Source: Otatea glauca
Taxonomy: Eukaryota; Streptophyta; Magnoliopsida; Poales; Poaceae
Direction: 5' to 3'
NCBI GenBank assembly: GCA_036346275.1
Contig: JAYEVK010000152.1
Coordinates: 62,001-126,000, forward strand
Length of the DNA stretch: 64,000 bases
Shown here: in pieces, positions 11,581-23,034 of the stretch
Position numbering within the stretch: the first letter of the stretch is position 1
How the letters are laid out: every line of letters starts with the position of its first letter
The notes under the pieces: model-generated
The model's input: only the letters and a program-made list of their open reading frames with translations
What the model was told of the DNA's origin: nothing
Databases searched by the model: none
Program-made: the position numbers and the translations under genes

Positions 11581-12042
11581 TCACCTAACGTTCTGATCTG
11601 TAGGCTTTGAAGGATCGATCAAATATTCCATTATTTTTGCCCTCCAGTCAGCTGTGTTAACACACATTACTGTTTTCTCAATCGGCTCACATTCCTCAAA
11701 TCGACCAAAAACTTTATAGCCCGATACTTGTTGAGCTAATAAGTTGGCCCTGTCATTCATCTCTCGAGGAATATGACTAATAGAAAACCATGTAAATGAG
11801 CCGATTACAACAAGGCATTGTTCTAAGTATTTAATCAGAATCTCATTATAGCAGTTATACTCTCCCTTAGCCCACTGTACAACCAGCAAGGAATCACCAT
11901 AAGCCTCAACATAATCGACTCCAATATTTTTGAGCGATTGTAGGCCTTTAAGCAATGCTTTGTACTCGGCTTGATTGTTAGAGCATCGGCAATTTAGATG
12001 AAATGTAAATTCAAAACTACGTCCTTTTAGCGAGACGAGCAC
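11581..12042 (-). pseudogene. Tat-A second (archaeal-type) RNase H domain
   Basis: The 154-codon minus-strand frame has the CSNNQAEYKALLKGLQ block with its catalytic Glu, a YGDSLLVVQWAKGEY block with the catalytic Asp, and HIPREMNDRANLLAQQ. This is the additional RNase H typical of Tat-lineage retrotransposons, and it sits between the pol RNase H (18033-18410) and integrase as expected. The start of the domain (FNGSV region, with the first Asp) lies at about 12064-12095, next to the hAT insertion at 12103. The fragment is open but isolated from the rest of pol. Confidence 0.85.
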
Positions 12043-12304
12043 TATTTCGATACCGTCGCCCTCTCAACATACCGATCCATTAAAATACAATTGCCATGGC
12101 ACTAGGCTTGAAAACGGTTTCGGTAAATACCGGAATTCCGGAAATCGTTTCCGGAAATTTTCGATCGGACGTGTCGGTATCGGTAATGTTCGGAATCGGA
12201 ATCGAAATCGGAATTTTTTGTCGGAAACGATAACGATAACGGTTTTGGTCAGTCCCGACCGTTTCCTTCGGTTTCCGGAAAAACTCGGTAATTTCCGTCG
12301 GTAA

Positions 12305-14121
12305 TTACCGACTTGTACCAACCATTCGCCCACCCAAATGGCCCTGGATACAATCATACAAAGTTACAAACCCTAAAGCCCACAAATACATGACATGAGC
12401 ACTAGCACACACGAGCACGATCTCGCCTCCATTCGGCTCCATACGCCTCGGCGGCGGCCGGCGGCGCCGACCTCGCGTCCATCCGCCCTCACGTCCTCGG
12501 CGCTCCGACCTCGCGTGCCGGTGGCGACGGCTCCACCTCAGCGCTCCCGACCGGCGACTCTGCGTGTTCTTCCGAGGCTCTGCGGCCACACCGACCCATC
12601 GCCGCCTGCGCCGCCATCTGCGCCGTCTCCGGTGGAATCTCCCCCTTCCCGCCTCGGGATCTTTAGGTTCGCCTTCCCCCATCTCTTCCCCCTCCAGCCT
12701 CCCACTTCTGTGTCCCGACCTTCACTGGATGTTGAAATGCTAGTATGCAGAGAGCGCAATTAGTTTCTAGATGATGTGCAAACATAGGTAGCGGAAAATA
12801 ATGCAGTAGGTACTTTCTAGTTGAAGTCATCATCCGTATCTTGTAGCAAATTAAGCTAAAGGTTAGAGAGAGTAAAGTATTTCTTTGCAAGAGTGGTTTG
12901 AGCCTTTTCTTGTAAGGTCCCATTCACGAAATCTCAACTCGCTTGTGTCTAGCTTGGAAAGTTAAAAGGGTATATAATGAGAATATCTTGCAATAGTGGT
13001 CTGTGCTTTTGTATGTAACGCAGAGCTCAAGAAGATTCTGAGACTATTCTAATCTGATGATTTTTCTAGTAAGCTTCCATTCACAAAACATTAATCTCTT
13101 GAATTCTTTGCAAAGTCGAGAGTACAAAGGATGGCATATCTTGCAAGAGTTACTGTACTTTTGCTATAATGCTTGGTCCATCATACATGCATCATAAGGC
13201 TAACAAACATAAGGCTAACAAACAGAGAACAAAAACTAAGTGCATATGTTTTAATGTCTAGTCCAGCACCAAGAAATAAATGCAATGACCTTAGACTTAA
13301 AAAGAGTCTGAACGGTGAGATTATGATAAATTACCCACATTTTTTAGATAATGGAAGTTTATAACTCGACTTCTTCACGATGCGTAACAAACTGACCACT
13401 TGGGTTCTTATTGAAATACTTGTGTCGACTTGCGGTCCCTTATTCATCACATTACAAGAATACTGATTCAGCTTTTTTTTGTTTCATGTGGTAAATATTC
13501 AAAGAATGTCTACATGCATGATATTGTGAAATCGGTGCAGATCTAACTTGTTTTCTGTTTAGCTTGCAACTTAAAGTTAGCATTTCATCGATTATCGATT
13601 TCTCATTCTTCTAAAATGTATGGCAGGAAGAAAGGCATTCTATTTGTTGCTAGTGATAAAAATGCCCTCTGTCGATCAAGGCCCTTTTGATGTTGTTCGC
13701 ATAAGGTTAGATATATGGACTATATTTAATACCTTGAACTAGAAATCGTAATGCTCGCTTTTTACAGTAAGTCATATTCGTGGTCAAAACCTTTTGTTTT
13801 GGCTTTGTTATTATCATAATGCTCGGTTTTTCTCGTGTTCCTAGATATGAAAGAAACTTCATATGTGTTTTGTATATTGTGCTAAATTAAATATGACACT
13901 GGATATGGAGAATCATTTGGATTTGCATCTCAGATCTGTGTGACTTATCTCACATCTCACAGTTGTAAGGTTTGAAATGCTCTTTTTTTCCTGAACTTAA
14001 TGCATTTGTGATCCAATGTAAATTCTCTTGCAGTTTAATTCTTCTTCTTTTAAGTGTTAAGTTTCCATTTGCAGCAGCAATTTGTTTTGCTTGAACACTA
14101 ATGTTGAGCCTCTAATTCCAG
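12305..14121 (+). other. Leader and intron-like region of the hAT element; no intact gene
   Basis: 12390-12740 is strongly GC-rich and gives overlapping open frames on both strands, which is a composition effect and resembles the CpG-rich leader of Ac. 12750-14120 is AT-rich, intron-like, and ends in a TCTAATTCCAG acceptor directly before the GrpE-like exon. This part may therefore be captured host gene DNA (5' exon and introns), but I recognise no further exon. Confidence 0.45.
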
Positions 14122-14340
14122 ATTAAGGAAGCTCTTTTTTCATATTATAAATGGGAAGTTGTTGAGTTTGTTGAATTTGGTGATAGCTTTGAGAAGACGA
14201 ATCAAGAGATCACCCCAGAGACTGAGAAGGAGCAGAAGATTAGCACAAGCTATCAAGGCATATACAAGCAGTTAGTAGAAACACTAAGAAGCTTAGGTGT
14301 ACGAGTTGTGGAAACAGTTGGCAAGTCATTTGATCCTTCT
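14122..14340 (+). pseudogene. Captured exon of a chloroplast-type GrpE nucleotide exchange factor
   Basis: A 219-bp block (73 codons, no stop) lies exactly between a CCAG acceptor and a GTAAGT donor. Its translation holds DSFEKTNQEITPETEKEQKI, then TSYQGIYKQLVETLRSLGV, then ETVGKSFDPS, which matches the central region of plant GrpE proteins that recharge Hsp70 in plastids or mitochondria. The N-terminal dimer helix and the C-terminal beta domain are absent, so this is a fragment. It sits inside the hAT element on the transposase strand, upstream of the transposase start at 14658. The likely explanation is transduplication by the element. The open frame suggests recent capture or selection, which I cannot tell apart by eye. 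Confidence 0.8.
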
Positions 14341-14657
14341 GTAAGTGTAGTTTACTTTTTTCGATCACCCTCGTATTGAACAATGACTCTGGTCTCACAC
14401 GCTCACTGTCTCAATGATCTGGTGCTATCTCAAGTGAATTCCAGTTGTGCTATTTGGTAACCAGGCAACATAGAGTCATTCACATTGCATAGAAGGGTAT
14501 GTCTGTCTCAATGTTGCAGTAATATCAATCTCTTTTGCTACTAACATTTGAATATGGATGCTTTCACTACTCCACAAGTCACATAGCAATGTTTGATTTT
14601 TAATACCTTCTGTTTTGTTGTGATTTTGTCAGCTCCTGAGTGGTACACTGATACTAC

Positions 14658-17118
14658 ATGGCCAGTGGCAGCGAGAAGCCAACGCATTCACCTCCACGGA
14701 AGCGCATGTTGCTGGATCCGCTAGGGGTAACGGCACCTTGTGATGCCCCCGCTGTTGAACCTGAGAGTCAGAGCTACACCTCGCCGGATGCAATCAGTCC
14801 ATGTGTAGGCATGATTCAGGCCCAGGGTACTGGTGTGTCTGCATCATCCGCAACACCTGCAACAACATTGGACAGATCGGGTACAAATCCAGAACAAGCA
14901 ATTAGTTTGGACGGGGATGGTGAAGCTGATGATGATAGGGAGCATCCCTCAAAGCAGCCAAAGAAGTCCACTTCAGATGTTTGGCAATATTTCGAGAAGT
15001 ACACGGTTGTAGTGGAGGAGAATGGCAAATCTGTTAAGCAACTTTGGGCCAAGTGCAAATTTAAGGGCTGCAAAAACAAGACCAGCAAAGGCAGGGCTAA
15101 AAGCCATAGAGGAACAACTGGGTTTTGGTCTCATTTGAAGCATTATCATAGCATTGTGAAGGGCCAGCAACAACTCAAATCACAAAAAGATCATGAGAAA
15201 GGTATATCTGTTATTCAGCCATATAAATATGATGAAGCAGCTAGTTTGAGGAAGTTTTATATTGCTATTATCATGCATGAGTACCCATTTAACATTGCAG
15301 AGCATGAATACTTTGTGGATTTTATTAAATCCTTGAGGCCTAGCTTTCCTATAAAGTCTCGTGTCACTATTAGGAAAGAAATAATGGATCTCTACTTGCT
15401 AGAAAAGGATATGTTGTATAAATATTTCAAAACCCTTGATTGCCGCAGAGTGCTACTATGGATATGTGGACATCAAATCGAATAAAGGGTACATGTGTGT
15501 CACCGTACATTGGGTAGATGATGAATGGCAAATCTGACGAATTATCAATTTCTTTCATGTTCGGTCGGCACACCGGTGAGAATATGTCTCTTACCCTCAG
15601 TTCATGTTTGTTGAAATGGTTCATAGAGAAGAAAATGTTCTCTTTGACTCTAGACAATCTTTCTTGCAAATGAAGTTCTTTGTCAAGGATGTCATTCTAG
15701 AGCTCAAGAAGCACTGATCCTTTAATCTGTGATGGTCTGTTTTTCATATTAGATGTGCTAATCATATTTTAAACTTGGTTGCTAAAGATGGTATGAGTGT
15801 GATAGCATCATCTATTCGAATATTAGAGCATTTGTGCTAGGCTGTCAAGGGGTCTCCATTGCGGTGGGAGGAGTTCCAAAAGTGTGCTCTTGAATGTGAT
15901 ATGGACACAAAGGTTGGGTGTCACTTGATGTTCCTACTAGGTGGAACTCAACGTATGCCATGTTGAGGATGCCCTATATTACAGGCCTGCCTTTGAGAGG
16001 CTTGTGTCATATGAGCGTCGCAGTATGAGAAAATTTCACCTTTCTCTGCAGAATGGGATATGGCAAAGTCTCTTTTACCATGCTTGAGAAAGTTCTTTGA
16101 TTTGGTGAGCTATTTTACGGTACATTGTATCCAATCGCCAACTTATTTTTAGAGGTTTTGTGAGATTAAGTTGTTGCTTCTCGATTGGTGCCATAGTAGT
16201 GATCCCACTATTTATAAGATGGCAAACACTATGATGGTAAAGTTTGACAAGTACTGGAAGAAGTCCAATATTTCTCTTGCTGTGGCTAGTGTCCTTGATC
16301 CTAGGTACAAGAGGAAAATTGTAGAGTTTTACTTGAAGAAGTTGTACCCATATTCCTATCAAGCTGAACTTGATAAATTTAATGATGTTATGAAGAAGAT
16401 GTATCAATGCTATGCTTCCAACGCACCCTCAACTTCAGCAACCGCACTTGAGCCAACATCAGCAGTTGATATGTTTTTGAATAGTGTAGATGATGAACTT
16501 GATAGCTTCATATTTGATGCCCAAGGAGATGATGATTGTATTGACACAAGTGACTTAGAGAAATACTTGTGGACCCATTGTTAAAGGTTGCTAAAGGTAA
16601 TCAAGACACATTTGACATATTAGCATGGTGGAAAGTCCACAAAGATGAATATCCTATCATGTGGCAGCTAGCTCGTGATGTCTTGGCTATGCAAGTGTCA
16701 GCATGAGCTTTCGAATCGCTTTTAGTGCTGGTGGCCATGTACTTGATCCATATCGTACTCGCCTTGACCCTAGCATGGTAGAAGCACTTGTTTGCACCAA
16801 GGATTGGATAGCCGGAGCAAGAAAAGGTTATAGTCTGAACTTATACTTGTTCAAAATTCTATTAGTGATTACTCTTTTACTAATGCACCGATGGTTCTTT
16901 ATATTCCCAGGTTGTAAGAGTGTTCCTTCCATGGTTTGTGATCTGGACGATCTCGAGGCTATTGCTAGTAATCTTTCTCTTCAGGTTATTTTCTCTTCAT
17001 TTTCTATTCTCATTTGTGCACAAAATATTAGCTGTAGTTTAACTACATATTGCTCTAAAAAAATCTGCAGGATGAAGATCTAGATGATGATGAAGATGGA
17101 CCTGAGGTCCAGCTGTAA
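14658..17118 (+). pseudogene. Ac-type hAT transposase, frameshifted
   Basis: The start ATG at 14658 opens 275 codons. An acidic/basic leader is followed by TSDVWQYFEK and a BED-type zinc-finger region (WAKCKFKGCKN, then HRGTTGFWSHLKHYH), then HEYPFNIAEHEYFVDF, all diagnostic of Ac transposase. A frameshift near 15449 ends the frame at 15485. Later blocks persist in pieces: the catalytic-core region (15500-16170, badly broken), LAVASVLDPRYKRKIVEFY at 16276-16332, and the hATC dimerisation motif FSAGGHVLDPYRTRL (about 16723-16767). Two GT-AG introns appear at about 16830-16911 and 16984-17070, and the last exon reads DEDLDDDEDGPEVQL with a stop at 17116. It cannot mobilise itself now. Confidence 0.88.
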
Positions 17119-17910
17119 GTTGGTTGCTGTTTGGTGATATTGAAGGAAGAGACTGAAACTATATGAATCTATGACTATGAATATGATGATGTATTTTGTC
17201 TTGTACTGGTTTCTTTCTTCTCGTGTATGAATTGTGAACTATGAACTATTGAACTGTGATGTATTATTTGATATGAGATATTGAGACTATCTTATGCAAT
17301 GTGATGTAAAGACTCGTGTGGAGACCATCTTATGCTATGTATGCCTGTATGGAATCATTGGAATGTGTGATATAAATCAATTGTAAATACTTGTGAGGTA
17401 TTGCTTTTAAGTTCTATGTGAATCATGTTTAATGCTTTAATGTATATCCGTATGTAAGTGCTATGTGAATCTGTTTCTTAATGCTTTAAGCCTTTAATGT
17501 ATGCTTGTATGTAAGTGCTATGTGATGTTGCTTAATGTTTATGCGGTTATGCGTTATGAGATATTGATCTTTTAGACTAGTTATACTATTGTATACATTT
17601 ACATTGGTAATGTATATTCATCATAAATTTGTGAATATTTATTTATTACTAATTTCTATGTGGATGTACGATTTGTGTGAAATTTTGAAGTCAATTGGTG
17701 GTGCATGTCGTTCTGATGTTACCGATCTCTTTTCGGATTCGATCGTTACCGATATATATTTTGTATCGAATTTTCGTTTCCGATATTTCCGAATTACCGA
17801 TGCCGTTTCCGTTTCCGTAGTTATCGATTCCGGTATCGTTTCCGAGGAAAAATATGAAAACAAAAATGGTTTCAGTGTTTTCCGACCGTTTCCGACCGTT
17901 TTCATCCCTA
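17119..17910 (+). other. hAT 3' region and right subterminal repeats
   Basis: 17119-17690 is AT-rich and may include the transposase 3' UTR. It has several diverged repeats of a phrase around ATGCTTTAATGTAT...TGTAAGTGCTATGTGA (17430-17525). 17715-17910 is the right subterminal region with clustered TTACCGAT, TTTCCG and CCGTTT motifs and the terminal TTTTCATCCCTA. Confidence 0.7.
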
Positions 17911-18032
17911 CATGGCACTACAGATACTAGATCGATATTTGTTTCATGTCCTGTTATGAAATCGGCTATCACCGCTTTAGCTGATTCATATATTAGGTCT
18001 AACTCGATGAGCGCATAAGCCCATTTACCAAG

Positions 18033-19395
18033 TCAATCACGCAGAATTGGAGCTGACAACATATATTTTATAACATCGGTTTTACAAATAACCTTACAAG
18101 TCGATGCTAAAATATAATGCCTTAATTTCGTGCAAATAAAATATAAAGATAGGCAAAGTTTTTCTACAAAAGGATACCTAGTCTCAGCATCAATTAGTCG
18201 TTGGCCTAAGTAGAAAATAACTAGCTCTTTTCCATCAACCTCTTGCGCTAGAACAGCTCCAATAATATCCTCTTTAGCCGATATATATAACTTGAACGGT
18301 ACACCCTTTCGTGGTGCGGCCAAAACTGGAGGATTGGTTAAGTATTCCTTGATATTCTCAAAAGATTTCTGTTGATCGGCTCCCCACATAAACTCTTGAT
18401 TGTCTTTCAACTTCAGCAGTGGGGTAAATGCACCAATACGGCTTGACAGATTTGAAATAAATCATCATAAATATTTAATTTTGCCGATCAACTTCTGCAG
18501 GTCATTTTTACATGTCGGCAGCTTTGTTTTTGTTATGGCATTGACTCTTGATTCTACTCAATCCCTTTCTCATGAATCATAACACCTAAAAATTGTCCAA
18601 CTGACACGCCAAATGCACACTTGTACGGATTCATCTTTAAACCGTGCGTTCTTGTGTTCTTGAAGACTGTTTCCAAATCGGCTAAATGCTGCAAGTCTTC
18701 TTTAGGATTCACAACAACATCATTAATGTAAATCTCTACAATATGGCCGATTAGATCATGAAAAATTAAATTCATAGCTTGTTGATATGTTGCACAAGTG
18801 TTCTTCAAGCCAAACGTCATTACAGCCCATTCAAATAACCCAAAAGCATCAGGGCACCTAAATGATGTTTTAGGTACATCGATTTCTGCCATGAATATCT
18901 AATTATAACTGGCATTGCCATCAAGGAAACTAATAATCTTATCTCCCGATGCAGCATCGATAAGCATATCGGCTATTGGCATCGGATATTCATCCTTTGG
19001 CATAGCTTTGTTTAAATATCTAAAGTCAACGCACACTCTTAACTTGCTATTTTTCTTCATAACAGGAACGATGTTAGAAACCCACTCAGCGTATCGGCAA
19101 GGCGTGATAAACTTGGCCTCCAGCAATCATTCGATCTCTTCTTTTATAACATTATACAAGGTCGGATTAAATCTTCTAGCAGACTGTTTAAATAGCCGAT
19201 ATCCTAGTTTTATAGGAGCCGATGTTCAACAAGCTGTCGGCTTAAACCAGGTATTTCATAGTACTCCCAAGCAAAACAATTTTTATAATTTCTATGAATT
19301 TTGACCAACTTTTTCTTATAATCTATATCTAACTTTGCACTAATAAATGTTGGTCTCTTTCTATTACAATTACCTATATCGACTTCTTCTAACAA
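18033..19395 (-). pseudogene. Tat-A reverse transcriptase and first RNase H
   Basis: The minus-strand pieces in order are: the pre-RT segment RPTFISAKLD with CFAWEYYEIPGLSRQLVEHRL (19395-19210); RT with SKLRVCVDFRYLNKAMPKDEYPMP and FLDGNASYN (19126-18899); then AVMTFGLKNTCATYQQAMN and an IYINDVV box (18892-18554); and the connection/RNase H with FMWGADQQKSF and LYISAKEDIIGAVLAQ (18410-18033). The catalytic YxDD box reads YIND, so the first of the two aspartates is Asn. In RNase H the usual DAS is SAK. Together with several stops this means no active polymerase. Confidence 0.88.
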
Positions 19396-19788
19396 ATCCG
19401 TCGATGTAAAACCCTAGCCTAATTTATCAATTCCTTGAAAATCTTCAATGGCCTCATAGCTATCCGTCATTTGCCGATAGGTTTGCATTTTATCTTGTAA
19501 CGCCTTTATTGCCGATTTGGACCCATCGATGCAAGATTTCATCAGTTTGATCAAGTGTACTTGGCCTCACGTTGATCGAAATAAGCCTCGTCTTGTTGAT
19601 GCAGATAAAATCACAATCATTAAGGCTTTGCCCGATATACATTCAGCTTCTTCATGTTGCCAATTAGCATCTGAACTGGTCAAAGCAATATGAGCCAACA
19701 TGTAGGCTAGGATTACCTCAACTTCATCCCCGTTCCATTGAACGAGTAATTGGTGCATAGTCGACAGCACACAACAATTGGCGTGAAT

Positions 19789-20376
19789 CTAGTCTCGTCC
19801 AAGCCAAACACTGCAATTGCCCTTGGCATTGACTACAAAAAAGGCAGTCGGCAATGTTTTGCTCCCGACAGTTAACTCAGTTACCATGACTCCTTTTGCC
19901 TTAGTGGGTTCACCTGTGAAATCATTCAAAACCATAATAGTTTTAATAAGGTCTTCATCGGACTTACCCAACTTCTTGCAAGTGATGTATGGCATTAAGT
20001 TAACCGTTGCCCCGCCATCAACAAGCATCCTTGATATCGATTTGCCGTTAATATGCCTCTTTAAGCATAATGGCTTAAGATGCCAATGAGTATTTTAGGG
20101 CTTCTCGAAGACTACATCTTGGGCCCCTAAACACAACTGTGCAAATATTTCTCTGGCCGATTCGGTGCTTATATTGAACTCAGCTGGTAAAGTGAACACC
20201 ATGTTGATGTCAATCGATGGAGTGTCATCCCGAATCATGGGTGAATCTAGGTCATCGGCTGAGTCCAATTCTTCTTCAACTGGCTCTTTTTTTCCCCACT
20301 CCTTTTTAACAGTTTTAATCGGGCAAAGCTCGTTGAAAGCTTGATCTCTCTGTGTTTGTTGCTCGGCCTCTGTCAT
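19789..20376 (-). pseudogene. Tat-A aspartic protease region
   Basis: 20028-19789 encodes MLVDGGATVNLMPYITCKKLG, with the D-G-G active-site variant seen in Tat elements in place of D-S/T-G, followed by GVMVTELTVGSKTLPTAFFVV. Upstream, 20376-20095 encodes the acidic linker that precedes the protease (FNISTESAREIFAQLCLGAQ). A frame break lies between them around 20090. Confidence 0.8.
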
Positions 20377-20387
20377 CTCTTGAGTCC

Positions 20388-21347
20388 TTAGTCTTTGAAG
20401 TCACCTACGCTGTGATCGACTAAGGCCAGGAGGACACTATCTTGGCTTAGGTTCAATCGGCTTTCGTATCTTACCATCCATATTCTCCTGAGTCGCGGAA
20501 CTTCCCTCTTCTGCTTGCATTTTGACTTGATCCGGTGTAGAAATCCTTTCATGCATCGGTCTTCTGTGAGTTCTGTCAGGATAATTATGCACTGGTCCCG
20601 ATAATCTATCTTTAGCCGATCGCTTTGGCCAATCGTCTTGAGGATAGTGCTCCATCGGGCATGAGTATGGTGATGGCAAAGCCAAGGCTCTTTGCTAACA
20701 AAACTGTCATAAAGGGCACTGCTGGTGAGCTCTCTCCAAGTTCTCAGGCCAGTATAGGTTATCTGGCCGACGCGCAAGATAGCGCAGCCTATTGCTTCTC
20801 CTTTCATATTTTTCAAGTAACTGGGAGAAGGATGGCTTAGGCTTGTACATCGACTGCCATGGTGGTGATTTCTCCGCCTTATACCACTTGCCGATTTGTA
20901 TGTCTCCTTTGGGTTTAACAGTTCTTGAGCTCCTTTCTTCACGGTCGGCTTCTATCTTTAACAAACTGACCATAATTTTCAAGGTCTCCTTACCGCTGGA
21001 AGTCGATTGAATGTTAACATGTCGTGCAATCTTTGACCCTTCATCATGCATTGGCTCTTTTCCTTTTTTGGAGCAGTGAACCATGTTTATTGGAAAAGAA
21101 TTGGCGTCAACCTGTATTGTCGGCTCTTCTGCAAACTTAAGCCGACCATCTTCTATAGCCTATTGTATCTGCTGCCAAAAAGCATTGCAATCATTAGTAT
21201 TATGAGAAAAAGAATGATGCTACTTGCAATACCTTTACTTTTTGATCTCATCGGCTTATGGTATGACATGTCTTTTGGGCAACCGTATAATCTTTTCTTA
21301 TAACAATAGATCAAAAATACGATCACACTTAGAGACGTCAAATGCAT
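20388..21347 (-). pseudogene. Tat-A gag-protease linker
   Basis: Fragmented minus-strand frames rich in Lys, Arg, Glu and Pro (for example 21084-20707 with KPSFSQLLEKYERR and RRPDNLYWPENLERAHQQ) fit the poorly conserved part between gag and protease of Tat elements. At least two frame changes occur. A clear CCHC zinc knuckle was not seen. Confidence 0.6.
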
Positions 21348-21408
21348 ATTTTATTTCTGACTTATTCTTAGTCGTTTTAAGCCAAGAACAGACCAAAGAT
21401 TTTTTAGA

Positions 21409-22906
21409 TCATTTGACCCATTCAGCTATGTTTATTTCTGCCTCAGAAGACTCGCTTGAACAGTATTCGACCAAGTTAACTTTGCCCTTTTCCTTGTCCC
21501 TATTGTCATTAGCCTTGAATTTATCCTTAAATCCTCTATTATTAGTAAATCGGCTTTCCTGAGCCAACACCCTATGAATCAAATGGCTTAAATCGGTGAA
21601 CTCTTGCCTGCCAAACTTTTCCCTCAGCGAGGGAATCAATCCTTGGAAGGCCAAATCGGCTAATTGGTTGTCGGGCAAAGTGACGCTAAAACACCGATTT
21701 CTAATTTCCCTAAACCTTTTGATATAGTCTATTACCGATTCCCCAAATTTCTGACGGACGAAGCTCAAATCGGAAATTCTAAGTTCCAGGCTGCTAGAGA
21801 AAAAGTACTCATGAAATCGGTTTTCCAAATCGGTCCAAAAGTGAACTGAATTTGGGGGGTAAGCTAGTGAACCACGTAAAAGCAGCTCCTGATAGAGATA
21901 ACGGGAATAACCTAATTTTCAATCCGTCGGATTGGACAGCTTCACCACATTGCGTAATAAAACGTCCAAAATGTTCCAACGTGGCAACAGAATCATCCCC
22001 AGAAAACTTGACGGAATCAGGAACTTTGAAATTGTTAGGGTAAGGCATGCGATCAATATAATATGGATATGGTTTTCTATAACCGAGAACCTTACCCTTT
22101 GGCTGAGTGCTGAATTAATCTCTCAATACGGCAGATATCTGGTCTGCCCAATTAACTGTATTAGCCGACACGGGGTTAGGAGTCTGCCAATTATGATCGT
22201 AATTGGCATTTTGCCCCCTAAGTGTAAGCTCAGGTTAACGATTTGGTTGAGCCGACGTGTATTGAGAAAATTGTTCATATCCATTATTCCTCCTAATAGT
22301 TGGCTCTAGTACTGGGACAAAAGGCTTCGAGTATGTGCAACTTTGTATAGGATCGGATTCCTAGGTGGAATCGGCTCAGCATACTGTGGAGGCTTGTTAT
22401 GTTCAATCGGCTGTGGAACCGATTGCGGAAAAGCATAAAATGGAGCTGATAGTGGCAAGTTAGCTGATGCATCCAACTTAGCAGCATCGGTGTACGCTTG
22501 GTAATGCGTAACCCCACTTGCATGAGGGTCTCGTGGCAATATGACAGTTGGTTGGGTTGGCATCATAGTCAAAGATGGAGTTATAGCCGATGGTTTTGGG
22601 TCGGTTGTTGTGCCTTGAGTGTTTTGCGCTACCGAATAAACATGATAATTCGGCAGGGCCTGCATTTTTAACGATATTGGCTATCATCGGCTTAAGAGTT
22701 ATGACTAGAGCTGATGATTGGTTAATCAAGGTATGATGCACAGCTTGATTGATCATAGCCGATAATTCAGCTTGTGCAGGCATGTATTGACTTACTGGGC
22801 TGTTAGTGACTCCTGCATCGTCAAGGGCGTTTACTATTGGCAATGCGGCCTTTTGAGTGACATCATATCGGGTCTTCTGATAACAGTTTAGCTTTCTGAT
22901 CTTCAA
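21409..22906 (-). pseudogene. Tat-A gag
   Basis: The gag core at 22048-21809 reads FKVPDSVKFSGDDSVATLEHF, then IRLFPLSLSGAAFTWFTSLP. It continues at 21828-21409 with FVRQKFGESVIDYIKRFREIRNRC and LADLAFQGL, the capsid-like block of plant Ty3/gypsy gag. The N-terminal part (22906-22306) is low in conservation, with PVSQYMPAQAELSAMINQAV. Stops split it into three frames. Gag would form the virus-like particle around the RNA. Confidence 0.82.
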
Positions 22907-23010
22907 TCTCTTTGCGTTGCTCTGCCATTAAATCGGTCAGAGTTGGGACGATTATAGCTTCAGCGTTGAGATTGGATGGCGGAATCGACTTTCCTGATGA
23001 TGACATCCTT

Positions 23011-23029
23011 GTCCCACCAAGCGTGCCAA
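23011..23029 (-). other. Putative Tat-A primer binding site
   Basis: On the minus strand, 5 bases after the 5' LTR, the sequence TTGGCACGCTTGGTGGGAC resembles the TGGCGCC...GGGG-type primer sites of Tat elements, and it matches the equivalent site of Tat-B (58721-58737) in general form. The tRNA is not assigned. Confidence 0.45.
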
Positions 23030-23034
23030 GAGTG

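Larger units (their letters stand above)
12103..17910 (+). mobile_element. Ac-like hAT transposon, 5.8 kb, perfect 8-bp target duplication
   Basis: The element begins TAGGCTTGAAAACGG. Its right end read inward is TAGGGATGAAAACGG, the Ac/Ds-type terminus. The 8-bp duplication CATGGCAC is present at 12095-12102 and 17911-17918. Both subterminal regions (about 12103-12300 and 17715-17910) are dense in AAACGG/CCGTTT and CGGTA/TACCG motifs, as in Ac, where such repeats bind the transposase. A GC-rich leader (12390-12700), a GrpE-like exon (14122-14340) and a decayed transposase (14658-17118) lie inside. It is inserted in Tat-A next to the second RNase H and so is younger than Tat-A. The left terminus has mismatches to the right one (GCT versus GGA). 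Confidence 0.93.

Noticed and set aside
12305..12763. Basic GC-rich ORFs on both strands
   Set aside because: Overlapping mirror frames in the CpG-rich leader of the hAT element; no domain recognised.
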